A stretch of 64,000 nt of DNA, from the NCBI RefSeq assembly GCF_004138325.1, contig NZ_SBLB01000001.1, positions 248,001-312,000 of the forward strand, read 5' to 3'. Within the stretch, counting starts at the first letter, position 1; each line of letters starts with the position of its first letter. Shown here piece after piece: positions 53,101 through 59,412 of the stretch. The translations under genes were made by a program, and so were the position numbers. The notes under the pieces were generated by a model. It saw nothing but the letters and a program-made list of their open reading frames with translations, made no database searches and was not told the origin of the DNA. The DNA comes from Spirosoma sordidisoli (lineage in GTDB: Bacteria > Bacteroidota > Bacteroidia > Cytophagales > Spirosomataceae).

Positions 53101-53529
53101 GAAGGGCCAGCACTAGCCGGTGAAGCCGGGAAAGAGTTGCTGGTACGCGACAATAAGGCTTCGCTGATCGATAAGCCCTCTATTGTTGATGTCAAAAAGG
53201 GAGATATTATCTACCCAAATCACATCACAGAACGGCTTTTGCGGGGCGAGTACAGGGAAGGCAGTCAAATCATGGAACGCAACCGGGTGGCAGGTCAGAC
53301 GGCCACGCAGCTGTCGCAGGGTCGCGACCAGTACCAAGCCTATTTAATGAGTAAGGCTTTCGGCTATGGTGGACCTTCGGCCAGTGCCATCGGAAAGGCC
53401 GTAGGGGATGCTATCGCCAAACACCCCAAGTTCCACCTGAGCTTTGATAAGAACGGGTTTAATGTAAGCCAGCACGACGCCAACACCCGAATTATTCAAC
53501 AACGCAACAAACACCAGCTGGGCAAGTAG
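50146..53529 (+). CDS. Tape measure protein 1
   Basis: From ATG 50146 the protein has 1127 residues. An N-terminal coiled coil (about 10-200) precedes a tape-measure N-terminal domain (about 265-420, with GKATENVFRAVVTAGAKLGL and EELRGQLGERLPGALRLMSE). Long charged helices and a hydrophobic segment (ALFNVALSTIQGVAKAYAMG, about 930-960) follow, and then a conserved C-terminal region (from about 973, YKDGRGAGDTYEGPALAGEA). Such proteins set tail length and are injected into the cell. It is on the strand opposite to the other tail genes and has a paralogue at 59413. Confidence 0.92.
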   Translation: MNPILFEELVDKSGYLRSIEQLEAANAKFADAAVIQNERIRKSQAELIAELTKQRDIVVQLNNVQRGAGSELSGLKDDVTGLTTAYRQSNEQLKRNEQFLQNNSQVVDQMQKRLATLSAEYAKLDLSQKADLKRKKEIERELTQTTRAYNSLIRVTNTASKATDTAERSYDRLSKQTNQLRAQLRAMPGAFDAETGAINRNNRAAVELQKQIEKNSKALLAADRAMGTSTRNVGNYGSVVKDVAGQLVGFSSAAGAVVLVLRGIQAGLGIVQDMERLNAGLRASSRDSADFARSQQFLLGLADKLGVEYDTLVGTYKSLKAATKDTNMEGKATENVFRAVVTAGAKLGLTNEEVEGTLRALEQMISKGKVSAEELRGQLGERLPGALRLMSEALGVSTSKLDDMMKNGELIATEVLPKFAAQLGKTYSLENNQRIETMAANTARVKNETVLLVDQINNSTGVNKFFSALSGGFAGALRNLRLFVRDGSWTEFITFFGPNSLSARTARSIAKDDAVAKFSQMDPKQRAAELKRLRALEDQQTKAGSDDRYQTREIRRKLQDEELKMTVAGIQEKRRNELIAEKDAVEKNEKDLTRFQKQAVRKRTAELIALEKQLAGDPQNEVLAEKLKVYTRLDKEQKTKDKEVADRLKLDKPAKDDLSVLEQLDKQIKSIEETLQKQAMQDLKAGRLIDVDPKLTAKVTELKKQYEAIKAMQEAIEKGTYNTKVTYDAQPLASIDDATAYTGTRVGRNKSAELSPEQIKAKAAKTLAAQTDTLQKQMYIIQEYAGKREKLEFDLAGDLYSVRESDKNQLRSLLEEQQEAERAGQKERVQLIEEEIRRKKELYKEDMQARREVVEKSIEIGTTLVNGLFEIEQQKNQNRIADLEKQKEYELSVAGDNAGAKEAIERKYDEKRKAIQRKQDVQARAQALFNVALSTIQGVAKAYAMGPVGIPLAVAMGVLGAVQAGLILAKPMPAYKDGRGAGDTYEGPALAGEAGKELLVRDNKASLIDKPSIVDVKKGDIIYPNHITERLLRGEYREGSQIMERNRVAGQTATQLSQGRDQYQAYLMSKAFGYGGPSASAIGKAVGDAIAKHPKFHLSFDKNGFNVSQHDANTRIIQQRNKHQLGK

Positions 53530-53611
53530 CTACTTCCCGGCGACTTTACTATACGGTTGTTTCAATTTGATAACATAGCCGTTTCTTTGCTGTAAACTTT
53601 ATAAAAACAGT

Positions 53612-54145
53612 ATGAGATTTATAGCTACAGTAATTTTTGTTGCTGTCCTTGGTAACGCTTATGGACAGGCCAGCCTTTACGGGAAGAAGCAGGAGGGGCC
53701 GCTAACGTTGGAGGGTGGTAAGCAGGTGTCCGTTGGCGATACAATTCACTTTGGTAGGGGCACCATGCCGGGCGGAGACTTCAAATACATTCAAACTCCG
53801 GCTAATGCCATTGTTGGACTAGCGGAAAGCTCGTTACCTCACCAGTGGGGCGGGCGGTTCGCCATAGTCAATGCGATACGTACGAATGAAACCAAGCGGT
53901 TTGGCAAAAAAACATACGTTGTTGTCAGTGCGGGGCGAAACGCAATGATTGAGATTGAACCAGCTATAGAGGTCGGAGAGGTTGTTGCAATTAACAGCCA
54001 GTCAGTTAAGACAAAAAATGCAACAAATAGCAGTTCTACGGTATCCGTGGCCGATGAGTTAATTAAGCTGAAACAGTTGCTTGATGCGGGCGCGATCTCT
54101 CAGGGGGAATATGATCAGCAAAAGAAGAAGCTACTTAACCCGTAG
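53612..54145 (+). CDS. Secreted SHOCT-domain protein (possible lysogenic-conversion gene)
   Basis: The 177-residue protein has a signal peptide (MRFIATVIFVAVLGNAYGQ), a beta-rich middle and a C-terminal SHOCT motif (VADELIKLKQLLDAGAISQG, EYDQQKKKLL). SHOCT domains are short helical oligomerisation elements. Its placement after the tape-measure gene, with its own terminator, suggests an accessory (moron) gene expressed by the lysogen. Confidence 0.78.
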   Translation: MRFIATVIFVAVLGNAYGQASLYGKKQEGPLTLEGGKQVSVGDTIHFGRGTMPGGDFKYIQTPANAIVGLAESSLPHQWGGRFAIVNAIRTNETKRFGKKTYVVVSAGRNAMIEIEPAIEVGEVVAINSQSVKTKNATNSSSTVSVADELIKLKQLLDAGAISQGEYDQQKKKLLNP

Positions 54146-54148
54146 CAC

Positions 54149-54184
54149 AACAAAAGCCCGGTCGCTACTGGCCGGGCTTTTGTT
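54149..54184. terminator. Bidirectional intrinsic terminator
   Basis: A 13-bp perfect inverted repeat with core AAAAGCCCGG/CCGGGCTTTT ends the SHOCT gene on the plus strand and, within 2 nt of the toxin stop codon, the toxin-antitoxin transcript on the minus strand. Confidence 0.9.
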
Positions 54185-54473
54185 ATTTGTCGTCATAATG
54201 ACCTTTGCAAGAGGCTATATATACGGCACTGTCGTCAACTTTGTAAATAAAACGGTGGCCAGTTTCTAACCTACGCGACCAATACGTCTTATAAATGCCG
54301 TGCTTTAATGGTTCGGGCTTGCCTTTACCGTCAAAAGGCGTTCGCGCACACTCTTCGGCAAATTCAGCAATCTTTTGGGCAATCTTCGGGTTCTCAGTCA
54401 TCCATGACTGCAAATCACCAAGCGCCTTCAAGCTGAACGTAATGTCCCGCTTTACACTACGCTGGGACTTCAT
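54183..54473 (-). CDS. YoeB-family toxin (RelE-like mRNA interferase)
   Basis: From ATG 54473 the 96-residue protein matches Txe/YoeB: KALGDLQSWMTENPKIAQKI, GKPEPLKHGIYKTYWSRRLE, TGHRFIYKVDDSAVYIASCK and the terminal GHY. YoeB cleaves mRNA on the ribosome; Arg, His and the C-terminal aromatic residues of the active site are present. It follows the antitoxin gene with a 17-nt overlap. Confidence 0.9.
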   Translation of the reverse strand: MKSQRSVKRDITFSLKALGDLQSWMTENPKIAQKIAEFAEECARTPFDGKGKPEPLKHGIYKTYWSRRLETGHRFIYKVDDSAVYIASCKGHYDDK

Positions 54474-54666
54474 TAACAAATTGCTGTAACTGCTCTACTG
54501 AAAACGTTTTGCCGCGTCCCTCCGCAAAGTCGCACTCAGCCTGCGAAATGACGTCAGTCAACGTTTCGGTACGGGCTACCTCGTAGCGAGTTACACCTAG
54601 CCGCTTTGCTAGTTGCGTTATAGCTTTTGCCACACGCGGATTGGTTACAATGTGGATGCTTGTCAT
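54457..54666 (-). CDS. Antitoxin of the YoeB-type pair
   Basis: The 69-residue protein (MTSIHIVTNPRVAKAITQLA) has a small N-terminal DNA-binding-like region and an acidic C-terminus (FAEGRGKTFSVEQLQQFVNE), as expected for a toxin-neutralising peptide. It is not an obvious YefM/Phd protein by sequence; the assignment depends on its overlap with the toxin gene and its size. Confidence 0.8.
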   Translation of the reverse strand: MTSIHIVTNPRVAKAITQLAKRLGVTRYEVARTETLTDVISQAECDFAEGRGKTFSVEQLQQFVNEVPA

Positions 54667-54756
54667 AGTTTAGTATCTGTCTAGGCACTTACGGCACTAT
54701 TGCCTCGCCCTTTTTTGTAAAAGAGCTTGACATTTTACGCTCAAATAACGTAAAAC

Positions 54757-54815
54757 TTGTTGTTTAGGTTGTTATTTACTTGTGTTTTTTCTTGTAAATA
54801 TATTTGTGAATTAGC
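54757..54815. repeat. Degenerate third array of 11-12-nt TTGT repeats
   Basis: TTG occurs at 54757, 54769, 54780, 54792 and 54804, spaced 12, 11, 12 and 12 nt. The fourth and fifth units (TTGTAAAT, TTGTGAAT) are closest to the TTGYAAAT motif and are followed by CTGTACACC, comparable to the CGTACC after the first two arrays. It lies between the divergent antitoxin and XRE regulator genes. Confidence 0.55.
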
Positions 54816-54859
54816 TGTACACCTATCCCACCCCCTCCACAATGCCTTTAATGCGCCTA

Positions 54860-54879
54860 AAATGACCGTTTAGTCATTT
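54860..54879. promoter_or_regulatory. Operator-like inverted repeat upstream of the XRE gene
   Basis: AAATGAC-CGTTTA-GTCATTT is a 7-bp dyad 65 nt upstream of the XRE start codon. Size and position suit binding of a dimeric HTH repressor. Confidence 0.5.
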
Positions 54880-54943
54880 AACACATAGTAACATGCGATA
54901 TATTTCAGGTTATGCCCTATATTTACATCAAACAACCGAAAGT

Positions 54944-55153
54944 ATGCCAACCATTACTGAGACGACAGGGAAACTTATAAGAGAAGCTCGAAAGGCAGCA
55001 GGGCTAACTCAGAAAGAATTAGGGGAAAAAATGGGAGTCTCTGAATCAACGGTTAATAAGTACGAAGCCGGGAAGCAAAATTTGTCGATTGAGACAGTAG
55101 AGCGCATTGCCAAGGCCCTGGGGGCCGAACTTGAAATTTATTTCAAGAAATAG
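54944..55153 (+). CDS. XRE/Cro-family HTH regulator
   Basis: From ATG 54944 the 69-residue protein is a single HTH_3 domain: IREARKAAGLTQKELGEKMG, VSESTVNKYEAGKQNLSIET. It ends EIYFKK. The longer frame from 54893 would cover the promoter. It probably controls the adjacent S24-like/antirepressor operon or the toxin pair. Confidence 0.9.
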   Translation: MPTITETTGKLIREARKAAGLTQKELGEKMGVSESTVNKYEAGKQNLSIETVERIAKALGAELEIYFKK

Positions 55154-55173
55154 TGTTTTTATTTACCCTTGCA

Positions 55174-55205
55174 CTTGGAATATATACCAAGCTTACGTAC
55201 CTTTG
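55174..55205 (+). promoter_or_regulatory. Promoter with overlapping operator for the antirepressor operon
   Basis: TACCTTTG (55198-55205) is an exact -7 box; TTGG lies at the -33 position with 19-nt spacing. The dyad CTTGG-AATATATA-CCAAG (55174-55191) covers the -33 box, so a repressor bound there would block transcription. The leader to the first gene is about 145 nt. Confidence 0.65.
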
Positions 55206-55356
55206 ATTTGTCAATGAGGGACGAAAACAGCGACACAGTACCCTAACCCGGTTGCCTCGCTCAACGGTAGAACCCGAAACGACAAAGAAATACCCCCAAC
55301 GCTATCAGTTTGGCGACGGAAGCGAAGGGGGCAAGTAAACCAAACCTATCAGATTT

Positions 55357-55812
55357 ATGTCTACGGAACAAAAGTACGTGGGTAAGGGCGATAATGCCCC
55401 ATCTATTCCACAAACGGCCCCCAGCGCGGCCCAATGGCCCAAACCGACCTGGCACGCGCTCTATCTGGCTCAACTGGTAGCCGACGGCTCATTGAGCGAA
55501 GACGACCGCAATTGGTCTGAAATCATCCCTATTCCTGACGAGAGTATGCAGGCGGGCGGGCCGTTAAACTTCGGCGGCTCGGTCGTCTCGCTCATGCTTG
55601 ACCCCACCGAATACCACAGCACAACGGGCGTTGTTCTGATTCAGCTACGAGCCACCCCCGCCACCTACATCATTGGCCGGGTACGTTCAGCCAACAAGGT
55701 AGGTATGGTTATCAGCCGCGACAATCCGGCATGGCCTACCCGCGCTATTCGCTACGGCGAAGTCGTCAACATGTACAAGGGTCTCTTCGTAACCAACGCC
55801 CCCGTACTGTGA
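55357..55812 (+). CDS. S24/LexA-like C-terminal-domain protein lacking the usual lysine
   Basis: The 151-residue protein has no HTH. Its second half follows the S24 peptidase pattern: a Ser in IPDESMQAGGPLNFGGSVV, a strand pair TGVVLIQLR, YIIGRVRSA where KRL is normal, and KVGMVISRDNPAW like the LexA-fold strand before the end. The position of the general-base lysine holds Gly-Arg, so proteolysis may be lost. It may be a binding partner or decoy for cleavable repressors. The antirepressor ATG overlaps its stop codon by one base. Confidence 0.6.
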   Translation: MSTEQKYVGKGDNAPSIPQTAPSAAQWPKPTWHALYLAQLVADGSLSEDDRNWSEIIPIPDESMQAGGPLNFGGSVVSLMLDPTEYHSTTGVVLIQLRATPATYIIGRVRSANKVGMVISRDNPAWPTRAIRYGEVVNMYKGLFVTNAPVL

Positions 55813-55832
55813 TGAATGAGCTAATTCGTATC

Positions 55833-55861
55833 ACTACCGACGCTCCCTGAGCGTCGGTAGT
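55833..55861 (+). other. 13-bp perfect hairpin enclosing the antirepressor stop codon
   Basis: ACTACCGACGCTC and GAGCGTCGGTAGT pair perfectly with the 3-nt loop CCT. The TGA (55848-55850) begins in the loop and continues into the 3' arm. No T-run follows, so it is not an ordinary terminator. Confidence 0.75.
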
Positions 55862-55968
55862 ATCGGCCCGTGACCTGTACAGTTTTCTGGAAGTAAAGAG
55901 TCGCTTCAATGACTGGATAAAAAACCGGATCATCAAGTACGGCTTCATTGAAGATACCGACTATGTAA

Positions 55969-55992
55969 CGCTTACTAAAACTTTAGTAAGCG
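55969..55992. repeat. 24-nt near-perfect palindrome in the antirepressor gene
   Basis: CGCTTACTAAA and TTTAGTAAGCG are perfect inverses separated by AC. It encodes TLTKTLVS of the conserved AntA region, so part of the symmetry may be fortuitous, but 11 paired bases with 2-nt spacing also suits an operator. Confidence 0.55.
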
Positions 55993-56572
55993 GGGGTGTT
56001 GAAACTGACTACGCCCTGACGCTCGACATGGCCAAAGAGCTGTCGATGGTCGAGCGAAACGCGAAAGGCAAAGAGGCCCGGCAATACTTCATCGAAGCCG
56101 AAAAGATAGCCCGGCAACTGATTGAACAGCAAGCCCCGGCCCCCGCCCTGAGTAACGAACAGTTGATTCTACAACTCATGGCCGGGCAACAGGAAATCTT
56201 AAGCCAGTTGCGGGCCGACATTGAAAGTATCAAAGCGGGCCAACGACCGCCCGCCCGCGTACTACCGGGCTTGCCGGGCCGTCAGCTATCCCTGCCGGGC
56301 GTATCTGCCAGACGGAGGCCCGAAAACTTCCGATCAATGATTAGCCGGAAAGTGGCCGACTACTCGGCTACCTGCGGGGCTACTACTCAGCAAACCTACA
56401 ACTACCTGTATAAGCGGCTTTACCATATCTACGGTATAGATGTGTACCAACTGTTTCGAGGTGAACGCGAAAGCATCTTGGATGCGTTGGAAAAATACGG
56501 CCATTTGGAGCGGCTATATGGGCTAATCATGGCAGAACTCAATATTCCAGACGATTTATAACTATATACTAC

Positions 56573-57052
56573 ATGAAGCGAATCTCTTATGAAAATCGGC
56601 GTGGGCCTGTATTGAATCCCAAACTAAGCCCCAAACACAAGCCCGTTCAGATCGATCAGGAAAAGCAGGAGAAAAAGCAGGAGGCAATCAGTCGTGTAGT
56701 TCAGCACTGTCAAATTCGAAGCCAGAAGCAGGAACAAAAACAACTACCCAAACCCTCCAAGAAAATGTTGTCTCCAAAGAAATCGTCTTGGCGAAAATAT
56801 AGGTCAACAGTTTGGGCGTTAACCTATGAGCAGCCACTGAGCAACTTGCCCTTTTACATGCTCAGGCATTTTAAAGGATTTCATCTTGACCATATAGTTA
56901 GCATTTCGGATGGCCATAAACATTCTATACCGACCGAATGGATAGCTGACCTAACTAATCTACGAATGATTCCGGCTAACGAAAACATGCTCAAAGGTCG
57001 ATTGTCAGACCCAGTTGCACTTAATAAAATGTTGCGCAGATTATCAGAGTAG
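56573..57052 (+). CDS. HNH-endonuclease-like protein
   Basis: The 159-residue protein has a basic, Gln/Lys-rich N-terminal half and an HNH-like core: GFHLDHIVSISDG (His104, Asp106, His107), IADLTNLRMIPANENMLKGR (Asn129, Asn136, Asn138, Lys141). The second half of the fold is complete, although zinc cysteines are absent. It may be a homing-type or packaging-associated nuclease. It starts 11 nt after the antirepressor stop and converges with the tail operon. Confidence 0.75.
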   Translation: MKRISYENRRGPVLNPKLSPKHKPVQIDQEKQEKKQEAISRVVQHCQIRSQKQEQKQLPKPSKKMLSPKKSSWRKYRSTVWALTYEQPLSNLPFYMLRHFKGFHLDHIVSISDGHKHSIPTEWIADLTNLRMIPANENMLKGRLSDPVALNKMLRRLSE

Positions 57053-57078
57053 GTTTTTCTCAAAACTCTTGCATTTTT

Positions 57079-57873
57079 CTAACAGCGGTTGACAATCGCA
57101 TACTCGTTATCCCACAGCTCGAAGCTCGATTTATGCAGGCCACCCCCAAATTCTTCGGCGGTATAGCCTGTTTTTAGAGAAACAGGCTTTCCGTTGACCA
57201 ATAAATTGCGGTGTGCAAGCATCGTAGTGTATCCCTCCTCACCAAACGCATCGGTCGGAACGGCAACAAAAGGGATATACTTATGAGTCTTGATTAGCGG
57301 AATTAATTTTACCCCCGTAGTCACTTCCTCATATTCTTCCTTTTGCGTCTCGGCCATAATCTGGCCGACCTGGCATTTCAGCCGTAACTTATTGACCACC
57401 ACTTCGAGGGCAGGCAGTTCGTAATCGATCAGGCCGAGCGGGCGGCTGTTGCGGTATTCGAACACGGCCGACAGCTTATCATAGCCGGATTTTAGCAGCC
57501 ATACCCGGTTGGAGTACACATACCCGCTCCCGCTGTTGATCCGCAGGCGATAATAGCCGTTCGCCGGTAATCCGGTCGGCGGTATCGTCAGGTTGATCTC
57601 GGCCACCGTCGACAGATAGGCGTTGTGGATGGCCACGGTACCAATACCGGCCTTGGCCACCGCCAGCGTATCAGCGCGGACCAGATCCACGCCCCCCGAC
57701 AGCGCCGGGTCATCCAGAAAGCCAAGCAGGCACGTGTAAGTTTCGTCAGGTGCCAGGATGACCGACGCGGCCCCGATCTGGAACGTTTGCTGCATGGGCA
57801 GGCCGAGCAGGTGCGAAGCCTCGGGCGGGGTTGTGCCGAAGCTCAGGAACGAATATCTATTCAACAGGCTCAT
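57079..57873 (-). CDS. Tail protein downstream of the assembly chaperones
   Basis: The 264-residue protein is mostly beta-strand (MSLLNRYSFLSFGTTPPEAS, then NGYYRLRINSGSGYVYSNRV) and resembles the tail-tip or distal-tail proteins common in Bacteroidota phages, although I cannot name a family. It overlaps the frameshifted end of the chaperone gene by 17 nt. It is the last gene of this leftward unit. Confidence 0.7.
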   Translation of the reverse strand: MSLLNRYSFLSFGTTPPEASHLLGLPMQQTFQIGAASVILAPDETYTCLLGFLDDPALSGGVDLVRADTLAVAKAGIGTVAIHNAYLSTVAEINLTIPPTGLPANGYYRLRINSGSGYVYSNRVWLLKSGYDKLSAVFEYRNSRPLGLIDYELPALEVVVNKLRLKCQVGQIMAETQKEEYEEVTTGVKLIPLIKTHKYIPFVAVPTDAFGEEGYTTMLAHRNLLVNGKPVSLKTGYTAEEFGGGLHKSSFELWDNEYAIVNRC

Positions 57874-58231
57874 GTTGGGGCTGGGGTTGCTGTGCTTTAT
57901 ACTTCTTTTCGAGGGCGTCTACATACTGCCAGAAATCGAGCGAGGGCGTCTGATCAGTTACCGGCAGGTGCTCCAGCTGGAGCGCAATTTTGTTGCCTAC
58001 GTAATTACTCCGGATCCGCTCCCAGTCGTTGTTTTTGCCGACGAACCGGGGCGGCTTGAGGCTTTGCTGAATCTCGTACACCAAACTCTTCCGTTGATCA
58101 GCCAGGGCGGGGTTGTCGGGATCGATCACCTCGTCGATCTGCAGCAACAGCAGCCGTTGCAGCCTGGCCACGTGCTCCGCTTCGCCGTCGGGGAACCGCT
58201 CCGGATAGGCCCGGTTCAGTTCCCCGTAGAC
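57857..58231 (-). CDS. C-terminal extension of the tail assembly chaperone, reached by -1 frameshift
   Basis: This frame has no usable ATG near its 5' end (a TGA lies just upstream of the overlap), but continues in the -1 frame from the slippery heptamer at 58231-58237. The joined product would be 262 residues: 138 from the upstream frame plus 124 (VYGELNRAYPERFPDGEAEH and on). This G/GT arrangement is conserved in long-tailed phages, in which the extended form recruits the tape-measure protein. Confidence 0.75.
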   Translation of the reverse strand, partial: VYGELNRAYPERFPDGEAEHVARLQRLLLLQIDEVIDPDNPALADQRKSLVYEIQQSLKPPRFVGKNNDWERIRSNYVGNKIALQLEHLPVTDQTPSLDFWQYVDALEKKYKAQQPQPQHEPVE

Positions 58232-58644
58232 TTTTTTCGCAACTCAGCCCACCACGACTGCAACAGCGTCTCGTTCAGCCCGCGGCTGGCCAGCTCCCTC
58301 GATAGCTGCTCCACCCCTTCCGGCGTGTAGTCGGTCCAGGCCTGTCCGTCGATCGACTCGACCAGACAGCAAAAAGCCAGCTGGGCCGGGCTTTGCTGCT
58401 TTTCGAGCAGGTTGGCAAACAGGAAGCGGGTGTTGTTGATCGCGTTCATCTGGGCGTCCTGATCATCCGAGCCAATCAGACCAATCATCGTCTCGAAATG
58501 GCGGTCGATATCGTTCATGTTCGAGCCGATGCCACTAGCGACCAGGGCGTAGTAGTCGTGTTCGGTACGCCTTGATTCGGGCAGGGTGCGGGGGCTGTCA
58601 TGAGCCAGCAACACGCAGCCCGACGGCAGGGTGAACTCTTTCAT
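58216..58644 (-). CDS. Tail assembly chaperone (G-like)
   Basis: The 142-residue acidic, helical protein (MKEFTLPSGCVLLAHDSPRT) lies where tail-assembly chaperones are expected. The end of its frame carries A AAA AAG in the correct phase (CGA AAA AAG), eight codons before the stop... the short form ends KSTGN. It overlaps the preceding small ORF by 4 nt. Family assignment rests on the frameshift geometry and gene order rather than a sequence motif. Confidence 0.75.
   Translation of the reverse strand: MKEFTLPSGCVLLAHDSPRTLPESRRTEHDYYALVASGIGSNMNDIDRHFETMIGLIGSDDQDAQMNAINNTRFLFANLLEKQQSPAQLAFCCLVESIDGQAWTDYTPEGVEQLSRELASRGLNETLLQSWWAELRKKSTGN
58231..58237 (-). other. Slippery heptamer A AAA AAG for programmed -1 frameshifting
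   Basis: Read in the zero frame as CGA AAA AAG TCT, the sequence is the same heptamer used by E. coli dnaX. Slippage by -1 continues as GTC TAC GGG GAA into an open frame of 124 residues. Possible downstream pairing (GGGGAACTGAACCGG) could act as stimulator. Confidence 0.75.
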
Positions 58645-58844
58645 GTGTTGAGATATGAAATAAATGGCACGTGACCAATAGAAAGTGCCAGCTGAACTAA
58701 CTGTCCTATTGTATACTCGCGTTTGTTATACTCGCGAAGAACCTGCAGTAGTCTCTGCCTATTTGCAAGCCAAATTGGGGAAGGAGTATATTCTATTGGG
58801 GTTTGCCAAAACTTTCGGCAACTAAGAAAAAGAAAACTAGCCAT
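58641..58844 (-). CDS. Possible small phage protein (67 aa)
   Basis: A 67-residue frame (MASFLFLSCRKFWQTPIEYT, then LLQVLREYNKREYTIGQLVQ) has helical, protein-like content and its stop overlaps the chaperone start as ATGA. The stretch is AT-richer than its neighbours. No motif is recognised. Confidence 0.45.
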   Translation of the reverse strand: MASFLFLSCRKFWQTPIEYTPSPIWLANRQRLLQVLREYNKREYTIGQLVQLALSIGHVPFISYLNT

Positions 58845-58850
58845 AAGCGT

Positions 58851-59111
58851 TTAGTTTATGATTTTATTGAGCCAAACCTGTAGGGGTATGGCTGCCAGGG
58901 GCACAAATACATAGATGCTGCACGGTATCAGCTGAAGAAGGGCGAAAACCGCGAAGCCGATCCAGAACCCCCGGCAGAGTAGGCACGGCTGAGCAGGCCA
59001 GTACTTACACCAGAACCCGTGGGTGTTCATGTAATCGTCGATCTCCCACTTTTCGGCGAGCATCACGCCGGTAGTGCCACATAGGGCGGTGATGAGCAGG
59101 GCTAGTAACAT
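58851..59111 (-). CDS. Small membrane protein (86 aa)
   Basis: The 86-residue protein has hydrophobic segments at its N-terminus (MLLALLITALCGTTGVMLA) and C-terminal half (GFWIGFAVFALLQLIPC, YVFVPLAAIPLQVWL), with several cysteines (CKYWPAQPCLLCRG). This CxxC-containing, two- to three-helix layout is seen in small Bacteroidota phage membrane proteins. It overlaps the upstream small frame by 10 nt. Confidence 0.65.
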   Translation of the reverse strand: MLLALLITALCGTTGVMLAEKWEIDDYMNTHGFWCKYWPAQPCLLCRGFWIGFAVFALLQLIPCSIYVFVPLAAIPLQVWLNKIIN

Positions 59112-59272
59112 AGATCAGCGTAGTGGACAATGCCGGATGACAAAGGCGACTCATTGCCTGTAGGGGTCATTGTTTGCAAGAAAACCCATAAGGGTTGACT
59201 ACCCCCGGCGCATGACAATGTGACTGCCATACAACAGCCTTGGAGCAATCCCTCAGACACGAATAGATTCAT
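59102..59272 (-). CDS. Possible small protein at the start of the chaperone operon (56 aa)
   Basis: ATG 59272 occupies the same position relative to the late leader element as the start of the large tail gene at 50005, which argues for translation. The 56-residue product (MNLFVSEGLLQGCCMAVTLS) is cysteine-rich and unrecognised. It could be a real leader gene or the remains of a recombined tail gene. Confidence 0.4.
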   Translation of the reverse strand: MNLFVSEGLLQGCCMAVTLSCAGGSQPLWVFLQTMTPTGNESPLSSGIVHYADLCY

Positions 59273-59296
59273 CGGACGGCGGTAAATGGATGAGGG

Positions 59297-59385
59297 CCGC
59301 ACCGTCCGGTAGTGGGCGTAAGGAGAGGGCTAAATTACGCTTTATTTCCTATTTTTACGACACCCCTCACTACCGGACGGTGCGG
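59297..59385. promoter_or_regulatory. Divergent late control region 2 with 18-bp inverted leader elements
   Basis: CCGCACCGTCCGGTAGTG (59297-59314) and its inverse (59368-59385) repeat the organisation at 50030-50118: 53-nt core, 27 nt to the tape-measure ATG and 24 nt to the leftward ATG. The cores are nearly identical (TTTATTTCCTATTTTTACGA compared with TTCTATTTCCTATTTTTACG). Confidence 0.75.
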
Positions 59386-59412
59386 TTCTCTAACCCATTA
59401 GCATTACCGTCC

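Larger units (their letters stand above)
55812..56561 (+). pseudogene. AntA-type phage antirepressor with an in-frame TGA
   Basis: From ATG 55812 the frame reads MNELIRITTDAP, then TGA at 55848-55850, then ASVVSARDLYSFLEVKSRFN and a full AntA-like domain (DWIKNRIIKYGFIEDTDYVT, ALTLDMAKELSMVERN, GKEARQYFIEAEK) and a C-terminal helical region to 56561. Spacing before VSARDL is normal for the family, so the TGA replaces one codon rather than marking an insertion. The stop lies in a 13-bp perfect hairpin (55833-55861). It may be a nonsense mutant, a recoded gene, or translated from a downstream start; the ATG at 56028 gives only 177 residues and cuts the domain. Confidence 0.75.

Noticed and set aside
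50030-59385. Invertible DNA switch as the main explanation of the 18-bp inverted repeats
   Set aside because: Every copy is in fixed orientation and distance to a start codon, including an extra single copy at 47190, which fits a leader or promoter element better; no invertase gene is near. The possibility of occasional inversion is kept only as a side remark.
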